Positions 41,692 to 51,464 of a stretch of 64,000 bases of DNA are shown here, piece after piece. The notes under the pieces are model-generated. The model saw only the letters and a program-made list of their open reading frames with translations, did not search any database and had not been told where the DNA came from. A program made the position numbers and the translations under genes. Numbering within the stretch: the stretch's first letter is position 1; every line of letters begins with the position of its first letter. The stretch covers positions 1-64,000 of the forward strand of contig JACKOV010000003.1 of assembly GCA_024234075.1 (NCBI GenBank), in the 5' to 3' direction. The stretch is from Nevskiaceae bacterium (GTDB lineage: Bacteria; Pseudomonadota; Gammaproteobacteria; Steroidobacterales; Steroidobacteraceae).

Positions 41692-43485
41692 ATGACCGTC
41701 ATCACCCGCCACTACGTCGTGGTCGAAGGGCGGCTCGTCCACTATCGGCGCGCAGGGCAGGGCCCGCTGCTGTTGCTGCTGCATCAGTCGCCGCAATCGT
41801 CGCTGGACTTCGTTGATCTGATGACGCGTTGGGCGGATCGTTTCACGATGCTCGCGCCCGATCGCCCCGGCTGCGGCCAGTCCGAGCCCTTGCCCGACGA
41901 GGCGCCGCCGTTCGATCGGTACGGCGACGCCGTGGCCGCCTTCCTCGAAGCGCTGGGTATCACGACACCCTTGCCCATCTACGGCTTCCACACCGGTGCG
42001 CGCGAGGCATTGTCGGTGGCCGCGCGCCATCCGCAGCAGGTGCTCGCGGTAGCGGCCAATGGCATTTCGCAGATGACGCCGGCCGAGCTCGAGGAGATCG
42101 ATCGCGAATACCTGCCGCCGCTCGTGCCGCGCTGGGACGGCGGACACCTGACCTGGCTCTGGTCGCGGATGCGCGAGCAGACCGTGTTCTTTCCCTGGTT
42201 CAAGCGCAGCGCCGCCGGCCGCATGGACTATGACATGGCGCCGCCCGAGCGTACCCAGCGCCATCTGCTCGAACTGCTGCGCAACTGGCGGGGCTACGAT
42301 GTCGCATACCGTGCAGCGTTCCATGCCGATGCCGCCGAAGCCTTGCGCGACTCGCAAGCGCCGATGTTGGTAGCTGCGGCCGCCGGCGATCCATTGCATG
42401 CGCATCTTGCGCGTCTCGGAGTGTCCCGGCCCGGGCTCGAGATCCGGGGCTATCCAACACCGGCCGAGGTCGAGGTTGCGGCCAGCGAGTTTCTGCTGCG
42501 TGCCATCCGTGGGACGCCGGATAGCCCGCAATCCTGGCCGACCACCGGCGACCTGAGTCTGGTCGCGACCGGGCGCGGCTTTGTCGGTGCGCCAGGTGCT
42601 CAGTTGCATGCTCACCACGTGAAGTCAGCGGCTTCGGGGTCGGTCGATCCGGATCGCCTGATCGTGTTGCACGATGCGACCTCGAGTGCTGCGGCCATCG
42701 GCGACTTGCTGGCGGCCTGCGCGGCGACGGGTTTTGAGGTCACCGCGCTCGAGTTGCCGGGGCACGGCGAGTCCGCGGGTATCGCGTCCGTAGATGCTCA
42801 GGCGATCGACGGTGCGAGCCTGCTCGATGCTGTGTCGACGCAACTCACCGAGGCGTTGCGCAGCCTGCCGGATATGGATTGCGGCCCCAGCCCCGGCTCA
42901 GACGCCACCGCGCCTCCGGTGACCCTGCTCGGCCTGGGCGCCGGCGCGACGCTTGCGTTGATGATCGCGGCCCATGCAGGTCGCAGTACACCCGTCGCGA
43001 TCCGTCAGGTCGTGGCCTGGCAGCCGTACTGCTGGCTTGCCAAGGATCGCGAGGCCATCGTGGCGGCGTTCGGCGAGGCTCCGGATGTCGCCTGGCACGG
43101 TGGTCATCTGGCGCATGCCTGGATTCGCGCGACCGATGCCGGTCTGTTCCATCCATGGTGTTTACGCCGGCGCAGCAATGCCTGGCGGGGGGCGCCGCGG
43201 GTCGACACGCTGCAGGTCCATGAGCGTGCGTTCGCCTTGCTGCTGTCTGGGGCTGCCGGGCCGGCATTGGCAGCGGCCGCCGCTGCCGATGAGCTGCGTG
43301 CCCGCGTCGATGCGGCACGCGTTCCGGTACAGGTATTGCTCGATGGCGCCAGCCCGCAGAGCTATCTCGACGGTGTGCGCGCGGTGCTCGGCAGTTCGCG
43401 GGCCAGCCTCGAGGTGCTCGATAGGACGGAGCAGGACGGTGGCAGTACCGCGCTGGCCCGGCGCCTTGCACAATCGAAGTCCTAG
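41692..43485 (+). CDS. Tandem alpha/beta-hydrolase-fold protein, nucleophiles altered
   Basis: A 597-residue protein made of two alpha/beta hydrolase domains. Domain 1 (about residues 1-270) has HYRRAGQGPLLLLLHQSPQSS and DRPGCGQSEPLPDE, but the nucleophile elbow reads GFHTG with His100 where Ser is usual. Domain 2 (about 300-597) has LIVLHDATSS and ELPGHGESAG, but its elbow is GLGAG, with Gly416 in place of Ser. Neither half keeps the normal Ser. It may be a non-hydrolytic binding protein, or domain 1 may use an unusual residue. It is 76 bases after ahpF. The start has no strong ribosome site; a longer reading from 41599 is unlikely. Confidence 0.75.
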   Translation: MTVITRHYVVVEGRLVHYRRAGQGPLLLLLHQSPQSSLDFVDLMTRWADRFTMLAPDRPGCGQSEPLPDEAPPFDRYGDAVAAFLEALGITTPLPIYGFHTGAREALSVAARHPQQVLAVAANGISQMTPAELEEIDREYLPPLVPRWDGGHLTWLWSRMREQTVFFPWFKRSAAGRMDYDMAPPERTQRHLLELLRNWRGYDVAYRAAFHADAAEALRDSQAPMLVAAAAGDPLHAHLARLGVSRPGLEIRGYPTPAEVEVAASEFLLRAIRGTPDSPQSWPTTGDLSLVATGRGFVGAPGAQLHAHHVKSAASGSVDPDRLIVLHDATSSAAAIGDLLAACAATGFEVTALELPGHGESAGIASVDAQAIDGASLLDAVSTQLTEALRSLPDMDCGPSPGSDATAPPVTLLGLGAGATLALMIAAHAGRSTPVAIRQVVAWQPYCWLAKDREAIVAAFGEAPDVAWHGGHLAHAWIRATDAGLFHPWCLRRRSNAWRGAPRVDTLQVHERAFALLLSGAAGPALAAAAAADELRARVDAARVPVQVLLDGASPQSYLDGVRAVLGSSRASLEVLDRTEQDGGSTALARRLAQSKS

Positions 43486-43557
43486 CCGAGGCCGTGTGGA
43501 GCTGCGGCAGTCGCCGCGCCGGCCGGCAGGGCGCCTGCCTACTCGCATCTGCCCGAT

Positions 43558-44070
43558 TCAGAAAGCGCCTGCGGCGAGTCCAACCGCCAGTGTCGCGCCG
43601 AGTTCGGTGCAGCGTGTCAATGCGTTCGCGTCCGGCTCGCCGACCACGATCAGCGGTTCGGCAATGGCTTTCCAGCGATAGCCCGTGGCGATGCGTGCAA
43701 CTGCCGTGGCGGTTCCCGTGCCGTCGTTGCCTGCACTGACGAACAGGCCATAAGGCCGTCCCTCGGTACGCCCCTCCGCGGGATAGAAGGTGCGGTCGAA
43801 GAAATCCTTCAGCGCGCCGCTCATGTAGCCAAAGTGCTCCGGTGTGCCGAACAGCAGTCCGTCGGCCCACAGCAGGTCATCGAGTGTGGCTTCGAGGGCG
43901 TGTCGCTCGCGTAGTTCTACCAGCGGCTCTGCCGCGTCGGTGCCCCCAGCCGGATCGGCGGCCGCTGCTTGCGCCGCGGCTTTGATGCCGCCGACGGCGG
44001 CGTGCCGGAGTCGCTCGGTGCGACCGCCGGAATGTCCGCCATAGATCAGCAGCAGATGCGGCGCAGGCAT
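43558..44070 (-). CDS. Flavodoxin-fold NAD(P)H reductase-like protein
   Basis: A 170-residue FMN-binding protein of the flavodoxin or NADPH-dependent FMN reductase superfamily. It begins MPAPHLLLIYGGHSGGRTERL, the phosphate-binding loop, and has GLLFGTPEHFGYMSGALKDFFDRTFYP near residue 60, like WrbA-type proteins, and PYGLFVSAGNDGTGT near 105. A longer start upstream is possible but adds a non-conserved piece. Convergent with the tandem hydrolase gene and divergent from the surface lipoprotein gene. Confidence 0.83.
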   Translation of the reverse strand: MPAPHLLLIYGGHSGGRTERLRHAAVGGIKAAAQAAAADPAGGTDAAEPLVELRERHALEATLDDLLWADGLLFGTPEHFGYMSGALKDFFDRTFYPAEGRTEGRPYGLFVSAGNDGTGTATAVARIATGYRWKAIAEPLIVVGEPDANALTRCTELGATLAVGLAAGAF

Positions 44071-44175
44071 GGTGGGCAGTCTACGCGCGGACGTTGCCGG
44101 GTGCTGCAACGGGTTTGTCACATACGCCGTTCCGCGCCGCGATTCGCCACGCATGTCGCGGCAGCTTCATCCGCC

Positions 44176-44208
44176 CGTCATCGGGCCGTCACATGCCGTT
44201 CCTACGCT
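44176..44208 (+). promoter_or_regulatory. Weak Pho-box-like direct repeat with -10-like box
   Basis: CCGTCAT and CCGTCAC copies occur with 11-base periodicity (GTCA at 44177-44180 and 44188-44191). A TACGCT box follows at 44203-44208. The arrangement imitates a PhoB box placed ten bases before a -10, but base matches are imperfect. The gene is 90 bases downstream. Confidence 0.25.
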
Positions 44209-44297
44209 TGTCGGGCCTCGTGGCGACGGCCTTGCGCCCGTCCGCGGCAACGGATCTTTCATCGATCTCCGGCAATGGTGCCGGACTGGAGCAAGAC

Positions 44298-45872
44298 ATG
44301 GCCCGTTCTAACTTCGAGCGTATGATTCCCCTGCTGGGGACCTGTGCAGTACTGGCGGCTTGCGGCGCCGACTCGGTCGAGTCGCCCGGTAGCGGCGGCA
44401 ACATCACCATCAACAACCCGGCGCCGACCGCGCCGACGCCGCCTGCGCCGGAGCTGGAGACCCCTAATTTGGTGACGCCGGCCAACGGCTGCCCGACGAT
44501 CGACGAGCCGGCGGGGCTGGCCGATCGCGGCACCCTCACCGGCCCGACCGGCACCTATCGGATCTGCGAACTGCCGGCACGCTTCACGCGCAGCTCGACG
44601 TTGACCCGGGTTCCCGGGCTGCTGTACTCGCTCGGCGGGCGCGTCGATATCGGCCTCGATCGTGGTGCTGCACCCACGGCCGATGCACCGGTCGTGCTGA
44701 CCATCCAGCCGGGCGTCGTCGTGTTTGCCTCAACCGGCGCGTCCTGGCTCGCCGTCAACCGCGGCAACCGCATCAACGCCGTGGGTTCGGCCACGCAGCC
44801 GATCGTGTTCACCAGCCGCGACAACGTGCTCGGCCTCGCGACCGATGACTCACAAGGTCAGTGGGGCGGCATCGTGCTGCTCGGCCGCGCGCCCATCACC
44901 GATTGCACGGTGGCGCCGGCAGCCACGCCGGGTTCGGTCAACTGCGAGCGCCAGACCGAGGGTGCGGTCGATCCGGCCTACTTCGGTGGCGCCACGCCGA
45001 ACGACAACAGCGGCACGCTGCGCTACGTCCAGATCCGCTATTCCGGCTATGTGCTCTCCGGCGACAGCGAGCTGCAGTCGCTGACGCTCGGTGGCGTCGG
45101 CAGCGCGACCACCATCAGCCACATCCAGTCGCACAACAGCTCGGATGACGGTTTCGAGAACTTCGGCGGTCGCGTCAGCCTGCGAAACTTCGTGATCACC
45201 GGCGCCGACGACGACAGTATCGACGTCGATACCGGTTGGCAGGGCACGATCCAGTACCTGATCGCCGTCCAGAAGACCAGCGGCAATGCCGACTCGATGA
45301 TCGAGCTCGATTCCGCCAATGCTCTCGAGTCGCAGACGCCGCGCACCCATCTGAAGCTGGCGAATTTCACCTTCGTGCACCGCAACACCGCAACCGGCAA
45401 CCAGGCCGCGATGCTGTTCCGCGGTGCCGCCGACGCATCGCTGGTCAACGGTGTGGTGGTCAGCCCGATGCCCTGCCTGCGCCTCAATGGCACCAACATC
45501 CTGGCTGCGAATCCGGCGATCGAGAAGCTCGGGCCGCCGGCGTTCGGTTCGGTGGCGATGCAGTGCGGTGGTGCGACGTTCGTCGGCAGCGGCGGTGTCA
45601 CGGCGCAGCAGGTGGCCGATGCGTTCGGCGCCGGCGCCCACAACTCGGCGACGTTCACGGCCAGCCTGGCCGGCAGCTTCATCAATGGTGCGAACGAAAC
45701 GGCGCATCCCGCGATCGACCCCAAGACGATCGATCCGTTGTTCGATACCACGGACTACATCGGTGCCGTGAAGGACGCGAACGACACCTGGTATGCCGGC
45801 TGGACCTGCAACTCGGTCACGGCGTCTTTCGGCAGCAGCGGTACGGCCTGCACTTCGTTGCCGGCGATCTGA
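44298..45872 (+). CDS. Beta-helix-like outer-surface lipoprotein paired with a TonB receptor
   Basis: A 524-residue lipoprotein. Signal peptide with lipobox LAAC, Cys22; then a Pro/Thr-rich linker (NNPAPTAPTPPAPELETPN). The main domain (about residues 75-450) has repeated short beta rungs such as GVVVFASTGASWLAVN, WGGIVLLGRAP, TLRYVQIRYSG, ISHIQSHNSSDDGFENFGG and LRNFVITGADDDSIDV, the pattern of a right-handed parallel beta-helix. Four to eight Cys could form disulfides. It is followed by a large TonB-dependent receptor, so it may present the ligand to it, comparable to the SusD role. GGAG precedes ATG 44298. Confidence 0.82.
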   Translation: MARSNFERMIPLLGTCAVLAACGADSVESPGSGGNITINNPAPTAPTPPAPELETPNLVTPANGCPTIDEPAGLADRGTLTGPTGTYRICELPARFTRSSTLTRVPGLLYSLGGRVDIGLDRGAAPTADAPVVLTIQPGVVVFASTGASWLAVNRGNRINAVGSATQPIVFTSRDNVLGLATDDSQGQWGGIVLLGRAPITDCTVAPAATPGSVNCERQTEGAVDPAYFGGATPNDNSGTLRYVQIRYSGYVLSGDSELQSLTLGGVGSATTISHIQSHNSSDDGFENFGGRVSLRNFVITGADDDSIDVDTGWQGTIQYLIAVQKTSGNADSMIELDSANALESQTPRTHLKLANFTFVHRNTATGNQAAMLFRGAADASLVNGVVVSPMPCLRLNGTNILAANPAIEKLGPPAFGSVAMQCGGATFVGSGGVTAQQVADAFGAGAHNSATFTASLAGSFINGANETAHPAIDPKTIDPLFDTTDYIGAVKDANDTWYAGWTCNSVTASFGSSGTACTSLPAI

Positions 45873-45966
45873 TCACAAGCCCCCCGAGCCGGGTGGTGCG
45901 GAGTACCGCGGCATGAGCGCCGCGTTCCGTGTCGCCCGGTTCTTCGATTCGACTGAGGATCTCCCG

Positions 45967-48624
45967 ATGCGCAGGTTCCCGATTGCCGGAAGCAGTTTGT
46001 TGTTTGCGATCTTGCTTGCCTTACCGTTGGCGTCGGCGCAGGACGCCGACAATGCCGAGTCCGTCCAGGATCCGGTGGATGATGCGGCCGATGTCGAGAC
46101 CGGTATCGATATCGAGGTTCCAGGCGGCGAGATCGTCGTGCTGGGAAAGCGCGACCGGAATCTACAGCGCGCTTCGGCCCAGGCGATCGCGGTGTTGTCG
46201 GCCGAGGACATCGCGCGCACCGGCGAAGGCGATATCGCCGGCGCGCTCGGTCGCGTGACGGGCCTCAGCGTCGTCGGTGGCGGGTTCGTCTACGTGCGCG
46301 GTTTGGGTGACCGCTATTCCGCGGCGCTGCTCAACGGCCTGCCGTTGCCCAGCCCCGAGCCCCTGCGTCGAGCTGTGCCGCTGGACCTGTTTCCGACTGA
46401 CGTGATCGCGTCGTCGCTGGTCCAGAAAACCTACTCGCCGAACTACGCCGGCGAGTTCGGTGGCGGCGTGATCAACCTGACTACGCAGGCGGTTCCCGAT
46501 GCTCCGTTCTTCAGTGCCAGTGTCGGCATCACTGGAGATACCGAGACCACCGGCCAGCTGGGCTACCAGTACTCCGGCAGCGATACGGACTGGACCGGCT
46601 ACGACGACGGTTCGCGTCGTACGCCGTCGGCCTTGCGCGATTTTCTTGCCAGCGGTCAGCGACTCAGTGCCGGTACGATCGACGCCGCGCGAATCGCCAG
46701 GCAATTTGCCCGTAGCAGCAATGCACTGGTGCAGCACAACGACCGGATCGAACCCAACTTCTCCGGATCCATCAGCGGCGGCACGTCGCGGGATCTCGCC
46801 GACGGCCGCCTCGGCTTGATCGCCACTGCCGGCTTCGGCAATCGCTGGCGGACCCGCGACAACGTCCAGCAGACTCCGGGCAGCGCCGATCTGTCGGTCG
46901 TCGACAAGGACTACCGCGAGGTCGCGAGCGAGAACCGTGTGGTCGCCAATGCCCTGGTTGGCCTGGGCTACGAGTTCGGCAGTCATCGGCTGCGCTGGAC
47001 CAGTCTCTACATCCACGACACACTCAAGCGCGCCAGTCTTTCCGAAGGTGTGCAGAACAACCAGCGTACCGGGCAGGATTTCCGCGAACAGGGGACCGCC
47101 TGGTACGAACGTGAACTGCTGAACACCCAGCTCAATGCCTCGTTCCGCTTCGATCCGCTGTCGCTCGATGTCCGCGCCGGCTATGCGAAGTCGGGCCGCG
47201 ATGCGCCGTATGAGATGAACTTCGGCTACTCGCGCTCCAACCGCGAAGGAAATCCATATGGGAGCTACTTCCTCAACCGTCTCGACAACGGCCAGACGGG
47301 CTTTGCAAGGGTCGCGTTTTCGGAGCTCGACGAAACGCTGTGGTCGGCCGGCGCGGATCTCTCCACGAGGACACTCGGTGACAGTGTGCTGACGGCTGGG
47401 GTCGATATTGCGGATACCCGGCGTGATTCCGCCCGCCGGGAGTTCCAGGTGGTGGCGCCGTCGAGCCTGCCGAATGCCGTGGCGATGTTCCGGCCCGATT
47501 ACCTGCTCGGCGCGGCGGTGATCGACTACTACGGTATCGGCTTGATCGAGACCACGGAATCGGATCCGGCTTTTGCGGCACAGCTGAGGACCCGGGCGGG
47601 CTATCTGCAGCTGCAGACCGCGCTGCGCGAGGAGCTCGAACTCAACGTCGGCGCGCGCTACGAGCGGGGCGAGCAGGATGTGTGGCCGAAACAGGTGTTC
47701 AGCGGTTTCACGAACTCCGGCGCATTGACCCGGCTGTCGGAGAACTATGTTCTGCCCGCGGCGACCCTGACCTGGAAATTCCACGACACCATGCAGCTGC
47801 GCCTGAACGCCTCGAGAACCATCGCGCGACCGCAGTTCCGCGAACTGATGTTCCAGGCGTACTTCGATCCGGAGTCGAACCGTTCGTATCGCGGCAATCC
47901 GTTGCTGGTCGACAGCGAGTTCACGAATGCCGAAGCGCGCTACGAATGGTATTTCTCGCGGGAGGAGCGCTTCTCGTTGGCAGGCTTCTGGAAGCAGATC
48001 CACCGGCCGATCGAGGCCTTCACCGGCTTCAACGACAACACGCCGGTGACCAGCTACGCCAACGCGCCCCAGGCCACGCTGTACGGTGCGGAAATCGAGG
48101 CGACCAAGTTCTTCGGGCTCGAGCGTTTCGCCGGCCTGCCGCTGCTGGCCTCGCGCCAGCTGGTAATGGCCGGGAACTACACCTTCTCCCAATCGAAGCT
48201 CGAAGTCTCGCCCAACGATGTGGTCGCGGTGTTCGGCACCGCCGCGCAGCCCGCCACGAACTTCTTCGTCGACGGTTCACCGTTGGCGGGTCAGTCGGAT
48301 CACCTGGTCAACCTGCAGTTCGGCCTGGAGAGCAACTCGCGCCTGTCTCAGCAGACCTTGCTGCTCTCCTACGGCAGCGATCGCGTGACCAGCCGCGGCG
48401 CCGCGGGTCTACCCGACATCTACGAGTCGCCGGGCCTGACGGTGGATATCGTCGTCCGCGAGGGCTTCGAGCTGTTCGGCCAGGACCTCGAGCTGAAGCT
48501 CGAGGGGCGCAACCTGCTGCGTCGCGGCTATCGCGAGTTTCAGGAGCGCGACGGTAACCGCGTCTTCTACAACCGCTACGACATCGGCACGAACTTCTCG
48601 ATCTCGGTATCGGCGAAGTTCTAG
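45967..48624 (+). CDS. TonB-dependent receptor, large
   Basis: An 885-residue outer-membrane transporter. The start MRRFPIAGSSLLFAILLALPLASAQ is a clean signal peptide with GAGGA upstream. The plug follows (GGEIVVLGKRDRNLQRASAQ near residue 52, FVYVRGLGDRYSAALLNGLP near 100, FGGGVINLTTQ near 160), then the barrel, ending in the terminal Phe (ISVSAKF). The RGLGDRYS plug motif belongs to a group often encoded beside a surface lipoprotein. Paired with the lipoprotein upstream (94 bases away). Its stop overlaps the stop of the convergent ATPase by two bases. Ligand unknown. Confidence 0.92.
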   Translation: MRRFPIAGSSLLFAILLALPLASAQDADNAESVQDPVDDAADVETGIDIEVPGGEIVVLGKRDRNLQRASAQAIAVLSAEDIARTGEGDIAGALGRVTGLSVVGGGFVYVRGLGDRYSAALLNGLPLPSPEPLRRAVPLDLFPTDVIASSLVQKTYSPNYAGEFGGGVINLTTQAVPDAPFFSASVGITGDTETTGQLGYQYSGSDTDWTGYDDGSRRTPSALRDFLASGQRLSAGTIDAARIARQFARSSNALVQHNDRIEPNFSGSISGGTSRDLADGRLGLIATAGFGNRWRTRDNVQQTPGSADLSVVDKDYREVASENRVVANALVGLGYEFGSHRLRWTSLYIHDTLKRASLSEGVQNNQRTGQDFREQGTAWYERELLNTQLNASFRFDPLSLDVRAGYAKSGRDAPYEMNFGYSRSNREGNPYGSYFLNRLDNGQTGFARVAFSELDETLWSAGADLSTRTLGDSVLTAGVDIADTRRDSARREFQVVAPSSLPNAVAMFRPDYLLGAAVIDYYGIGLIETTESDPAFAAQLRTRAGYLQLQTALREELELNVGARYERGEQDVWPKQVFSGFTNSGALTRLSENYVLPAATLTWKFHDTMQLRLNASRTIARPQFRELMFQAYFDPESNRSYRGNPLLVDSEFTNAEARYEWYFSREERFSLAGFWKQIHRPIEAFTGFNDNTPVTSYANAPQATLYGAEIEATKFFGLERFAGLPLLASRQLVMAGNYTFSQSKLEVSPNDVVAVFGTAAQPATNFFVDGSPLAGQSDHLVNLQFGLESNSRLSQQTLLLSYGSDRVTSRGAAGLPDIYESPGLTVDIVVREGFELFGQDLELKLEGRNLLRRGYREFQERDGNRVFYNRYDIGTNFSISVSAKF

Positions 48625-51464
48625 CTTGCGGTGGCGGCAGGCGCCGCGAGGCGCCGCCGCGTCCACTTCTCGGTCTCGACTGCGAGCATGATCAGCAGCG
48701 CCGCGGCAACGCAGACGGCGAGGTCCATGGCGGCGAGCGGCACCGTGCCGAACCAATCGTTGCCGACCGGCGTATAAAGCACGAGCAGCTGCAATGCGAC
48801 CGTCAGAGCGACCGAGAGTGCCAGCGGGCGGTTCGACAACAGCCCCTGCGTCAGCAGTGACTGTTGCTCGGAGCGGATGGCCAGCACATGTCCGAGCTGC
48901 ATGAAGCAGAGCGCGGTGAAGACCATCGTCTGCCAATACGGGTGATCGGTGCCCGTTGCGGCGACCGGAGCGCCGCCCAGGTAGAACGCCTGCAGCCCGA
49001 GCGCGATCGCGGCCATCAACACGCCGACCAGCAGCGCGTGGGCGCCGAGCCCCTGGGAAAACAGGCTCTCGCCGGGTGGCCGGGGAGGGCGTTGCATAAC
49101 GTTGCGTTCCGCCGGCTCGGCCGCCAGGGCGAGCCCTGGCAGTCCGTCGGTGACGAGGTTGATCCACAGGATCTGGATCGGCAGCAGTGGCACCGGCAGG
49201 CCCAGGAAGGGCGCGAGGAAGATCGTCCAGATCTCGCCCGAATTGGTTGTCAGTACGTAGCGGATGAAGCGTCGCAGGTTGTCGTAGATGCGTCGCCCTT
49301 CGCGTACGGCGCGCACCACCGTGGCGAAATCGTCGTCGAGCAGCACCATGCCGGAGGCTTCGCGCGCCACGTCGGTGCCGGTGATGCCCATCGCGACTCC
49401 GATGTCGGCCCGCCGCAGCGCCGGCGCATCGTTGACGCCGTCGCCGGTCATGGCGACCACTTCGCCGCGCGATTGCAGTGCACGAACGATGTCCAGCTTC
49501 TGCTCCGGTGCGACTCGCGCGAACACCCGTATTTCCGCGAGGCGCGCGGCGAGCGCCGGATCGACGGCCTTGCCCGCCGGGTCGTCGGATGGTGCGCCCG
49601 ATGCCGCATTCGAGGTCGTTGCGGCGGTCAATGCGGCCAGTTCGCGCCCGGTCATGATCTCGTCGTCGGACAGCGTACCGCCGACATGCCCGAGCCCGAG
49701 TCGCGAGGCGATCGCCCGTGCCGTGACCGGGTGGTCGCCGGTGATCATCACCGGCACGATGCCGGCGCTGCGACAGTCGGCGATGGCCGCGGCGGCGGCT
49801 TCGCGCGGCGGGTCCATCAGGCCGAGCAGCCCGACGAATGTCAGTCCCGACTCCATCGTAGCGGTATCGCAGGCTTCCGGGGGTTGCGGCCAGCGGCGCA
49901 TGCCGACCGCCAGCACCCGCAGCCCGTCTGCCGCCATTCGATCCGCGACATCCGCCAGCATGTCTGCATCGAGCGGCAATGTTTCGCCCTCGCAGAGCAT
50001 CGAGACCGAGCTGCCGAGCAGGACTTCCACGGCGCCCTTGGTTATCGACAGCAGTGAACCATCGCCGAGTCGGTGGACCGTCGTCATGCACTTGCGCACC
50101 GAGTCGAACGGCAGTTCATCGACCCGTGGCAGCGCGGCGACGGCAGCTGCATGTTCGAGCCCCGCCGTGCGTGCCGCGGCAAGCATGGCCGTCTCCGTCG
50201 GGTCGCCGACCAGGTTGCCGTCGCTGCCGATGGAGGCGTCGTGACTGACCGCCAGTGCCGCGAGCAGTGTCGGCCAGGCTTCGCCGACCGTTGCCGCATC
50301 GGCCCGTGCGGCATGCCCGCCCGAGACTTCGGTCGCGTTTGCTGCGGCCGCAGCCATGGCCAGGGTCGCGGCTGCGGCTCCGGGCGGTGGCGCATCGGCC
50401 GAGCGGCCGTCGGCCCAGTAACGCTCGATCCGCATCCGGTTTGCGGTCAGCGTGCCGGTCTTGTCGGAGCAGATCACGGTGACGGAACCGAGTGCTTCGA
50501 CTGCGGCCAGGCGCCGAATCAGGGCCTGTCGTGCCATCAACCGTCGCGCACCGAGTGCCAGCGAGATCGACACCACGGCCGGCAAGGCCTCCGGGATCGC
50601 CGCTACGGCGAGCGACAACGCGGTCAGCAGCATCGGCAATGCGGGCTCGCCACGCAGCAGGCCGGTGGCGAACACCAGGATACAGATCGCGATCACCGCC
50701 AGGGCCAGTCGCCGCCCGAACACCGCGAGCCGTCTTTGGAGCGGAGTCTCGACGGCGTGTGCCGAGTCCAGCAACCGTGCGATCCGGCCGAATTCGGTAC
50801 GCATGCCGGTCGCGATCACGATGCCGAGCCCGCGCCCGTAAGTGACCTGCGTGCCCTTGTGCGCGATGTTGTGCCGATCGCCGACCGGCACGTCCGTCGC
50901 AGGCAGAGCGTCGATCGATTTGTCTACCGGCACGGATTCGCCGGTCAGGGCGGATTCGTCGATCCGCAGGCTCGCCGACTCCACCAGTCGCAGGTCCGCC
51001 GGTACGATGCGGCCGGCTTCGAGCAGCACCGCATCGCCTGGCACCAGCTCTGCCGCGGGAACGGTTGCGGCTGCGCCCTCGCGAAGCACGGTCGCCGACG
51101 GTGCGGCCATGGCCTTGAGCGCCTGCATGGCCTTGGCCGCGCGCCATTCCTGCGCACAACCGAGGCCGGCATTCAGCAGCACGATCGCAATGATCACCAG
51201 CGTGTCCGTCAGGTCACCGATCAGCCCCGACACCACAGCCGCCACGAGCAGCACCAGGATCATGAAGTCGGCGAACTGCGCCAGGAACAGGCTCGCCAGC
51301 GAGCGTGGTTGTGCCTCGTCAAGGAGGTTCGGTCCGTACTGTGTCTGCCGCCGCAGCACCTCCGCCTGGGGCAGTCCTGCGGTCGACGTGCCCAACTGCG
51401 CCAGCACGTCGTCGACGGAGCGGGCGTGATGAGTTGCAGAAAATGGATCGGAGTTGCCGGACAC
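48621..51464 (-). CDS. P2-type cation-transporting ATPase (Ca2+-ATPase-like)
   Basis: A 947-residue inner-membrane pump. The N-terminal cation ATPase domain is present (DDVLAQLGTSTAGL near residue 18); TGES is in IDESALTGES near 173; the TM4 ion-binding motif is VAAIPEALPA near 288 (usual EGLP is EALP here); Asp334 in DKTGTLTANRM is phosphorylated; MTGDGVNDAPALRRA is near 670; and TM6 NLVTDGLPGLALAAEPAE is near 770. This is typical of SERCA/PMR1-type Ca2+ or Mn2+ exporters. It is convergent with the TonB receptor. Confidence 0.9.
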   Translation of the reverse strand: MSGNSDPFSATHHARSVDDVLAQLGTSTAGLPQAEVLRRQTQYGPNLLDEAQPRSLASLFLAQFADFMILVLLVAAVVSGLIGDLTDTLVIIAIVLLNAGLGCAQEWRAAKAMQALKAMAAPSATVLREGAAATVPAAELVPGDAVLLEAGRIVPADLRLVESASLRIDESALTGESVPVDKSIDALPATDVPVGDRHNIAHKGTQVTYGRGLGIVIATGMRTEFGRIARLLDSAHAVETPLQRRLAVFGRRLALAVIAICILVFATGLLRGEPALPMLLTALSLAVAAIPEALPAVVSISLALGARRLMARQALIRRLAAVEALGSVTVICSDKTGTLTANRMRIERYWADGRSADAPPPGAAAATLAMAAAAANATEVSGGHAARADAATVGEAWPTLLAALAVSHDASIGSDGNLVGDPTETAMLAAARTAGLEHAAAVAALPRVDELPFDSVRKCMTTVHRLGDGSLLSITKGAVEVLLGSSVSMLCEGETLPLDADMLADVADRMAADGLRVLAVGMRRWPQPPEACDTATMESGLTFVGLLGLMDPPREAAAAAIADCRSAGIVPVMITGDHPVTARAIASRLGLGHVGGTLSDDEIMTGRELAALTAATTSNAASGAPSDDPAGKAVDPALAARLAEIRVFARVAPEQKLDIVRALQSRGEVVAMTGDGVNDAPALRRADIGVAMGITGTDVAREASGMVLLDDDFATVVRAVREGRRIYDNLRRFIRYVLTTNSGEIWTIFLAPFLGLPVPLLPIQILWINLVTDGLPGLALAAEPAERNVMQRPPRPPGESLFSQGLGAHALLVGVLMAAIALGLQAFYLGGAPVAATGTDHPYWQTMVFTALCFMQLGHVLAIRSEQQSLLTQGLLSNRPLALSVALTVALQLLVLYTPVGNDWFGTVPLAAMDLAVCVAAALLIMLAVETEKWTRRRLAAPAATAS

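Noticed and set aside
39516..41705. A long minus-strand open frame opposite ahpC-ahpF
   Set aside because: It mirrors the codon pattern of the real genes and has His/Arg/Asp-rich low-complexity content with no motif.
46162..48192. A 676-codon minus-strand open frame opposite the large TonB receptor
   Set aside because: Antisense shadow of a well-supported receptor; no signal, domain or ribosome site.
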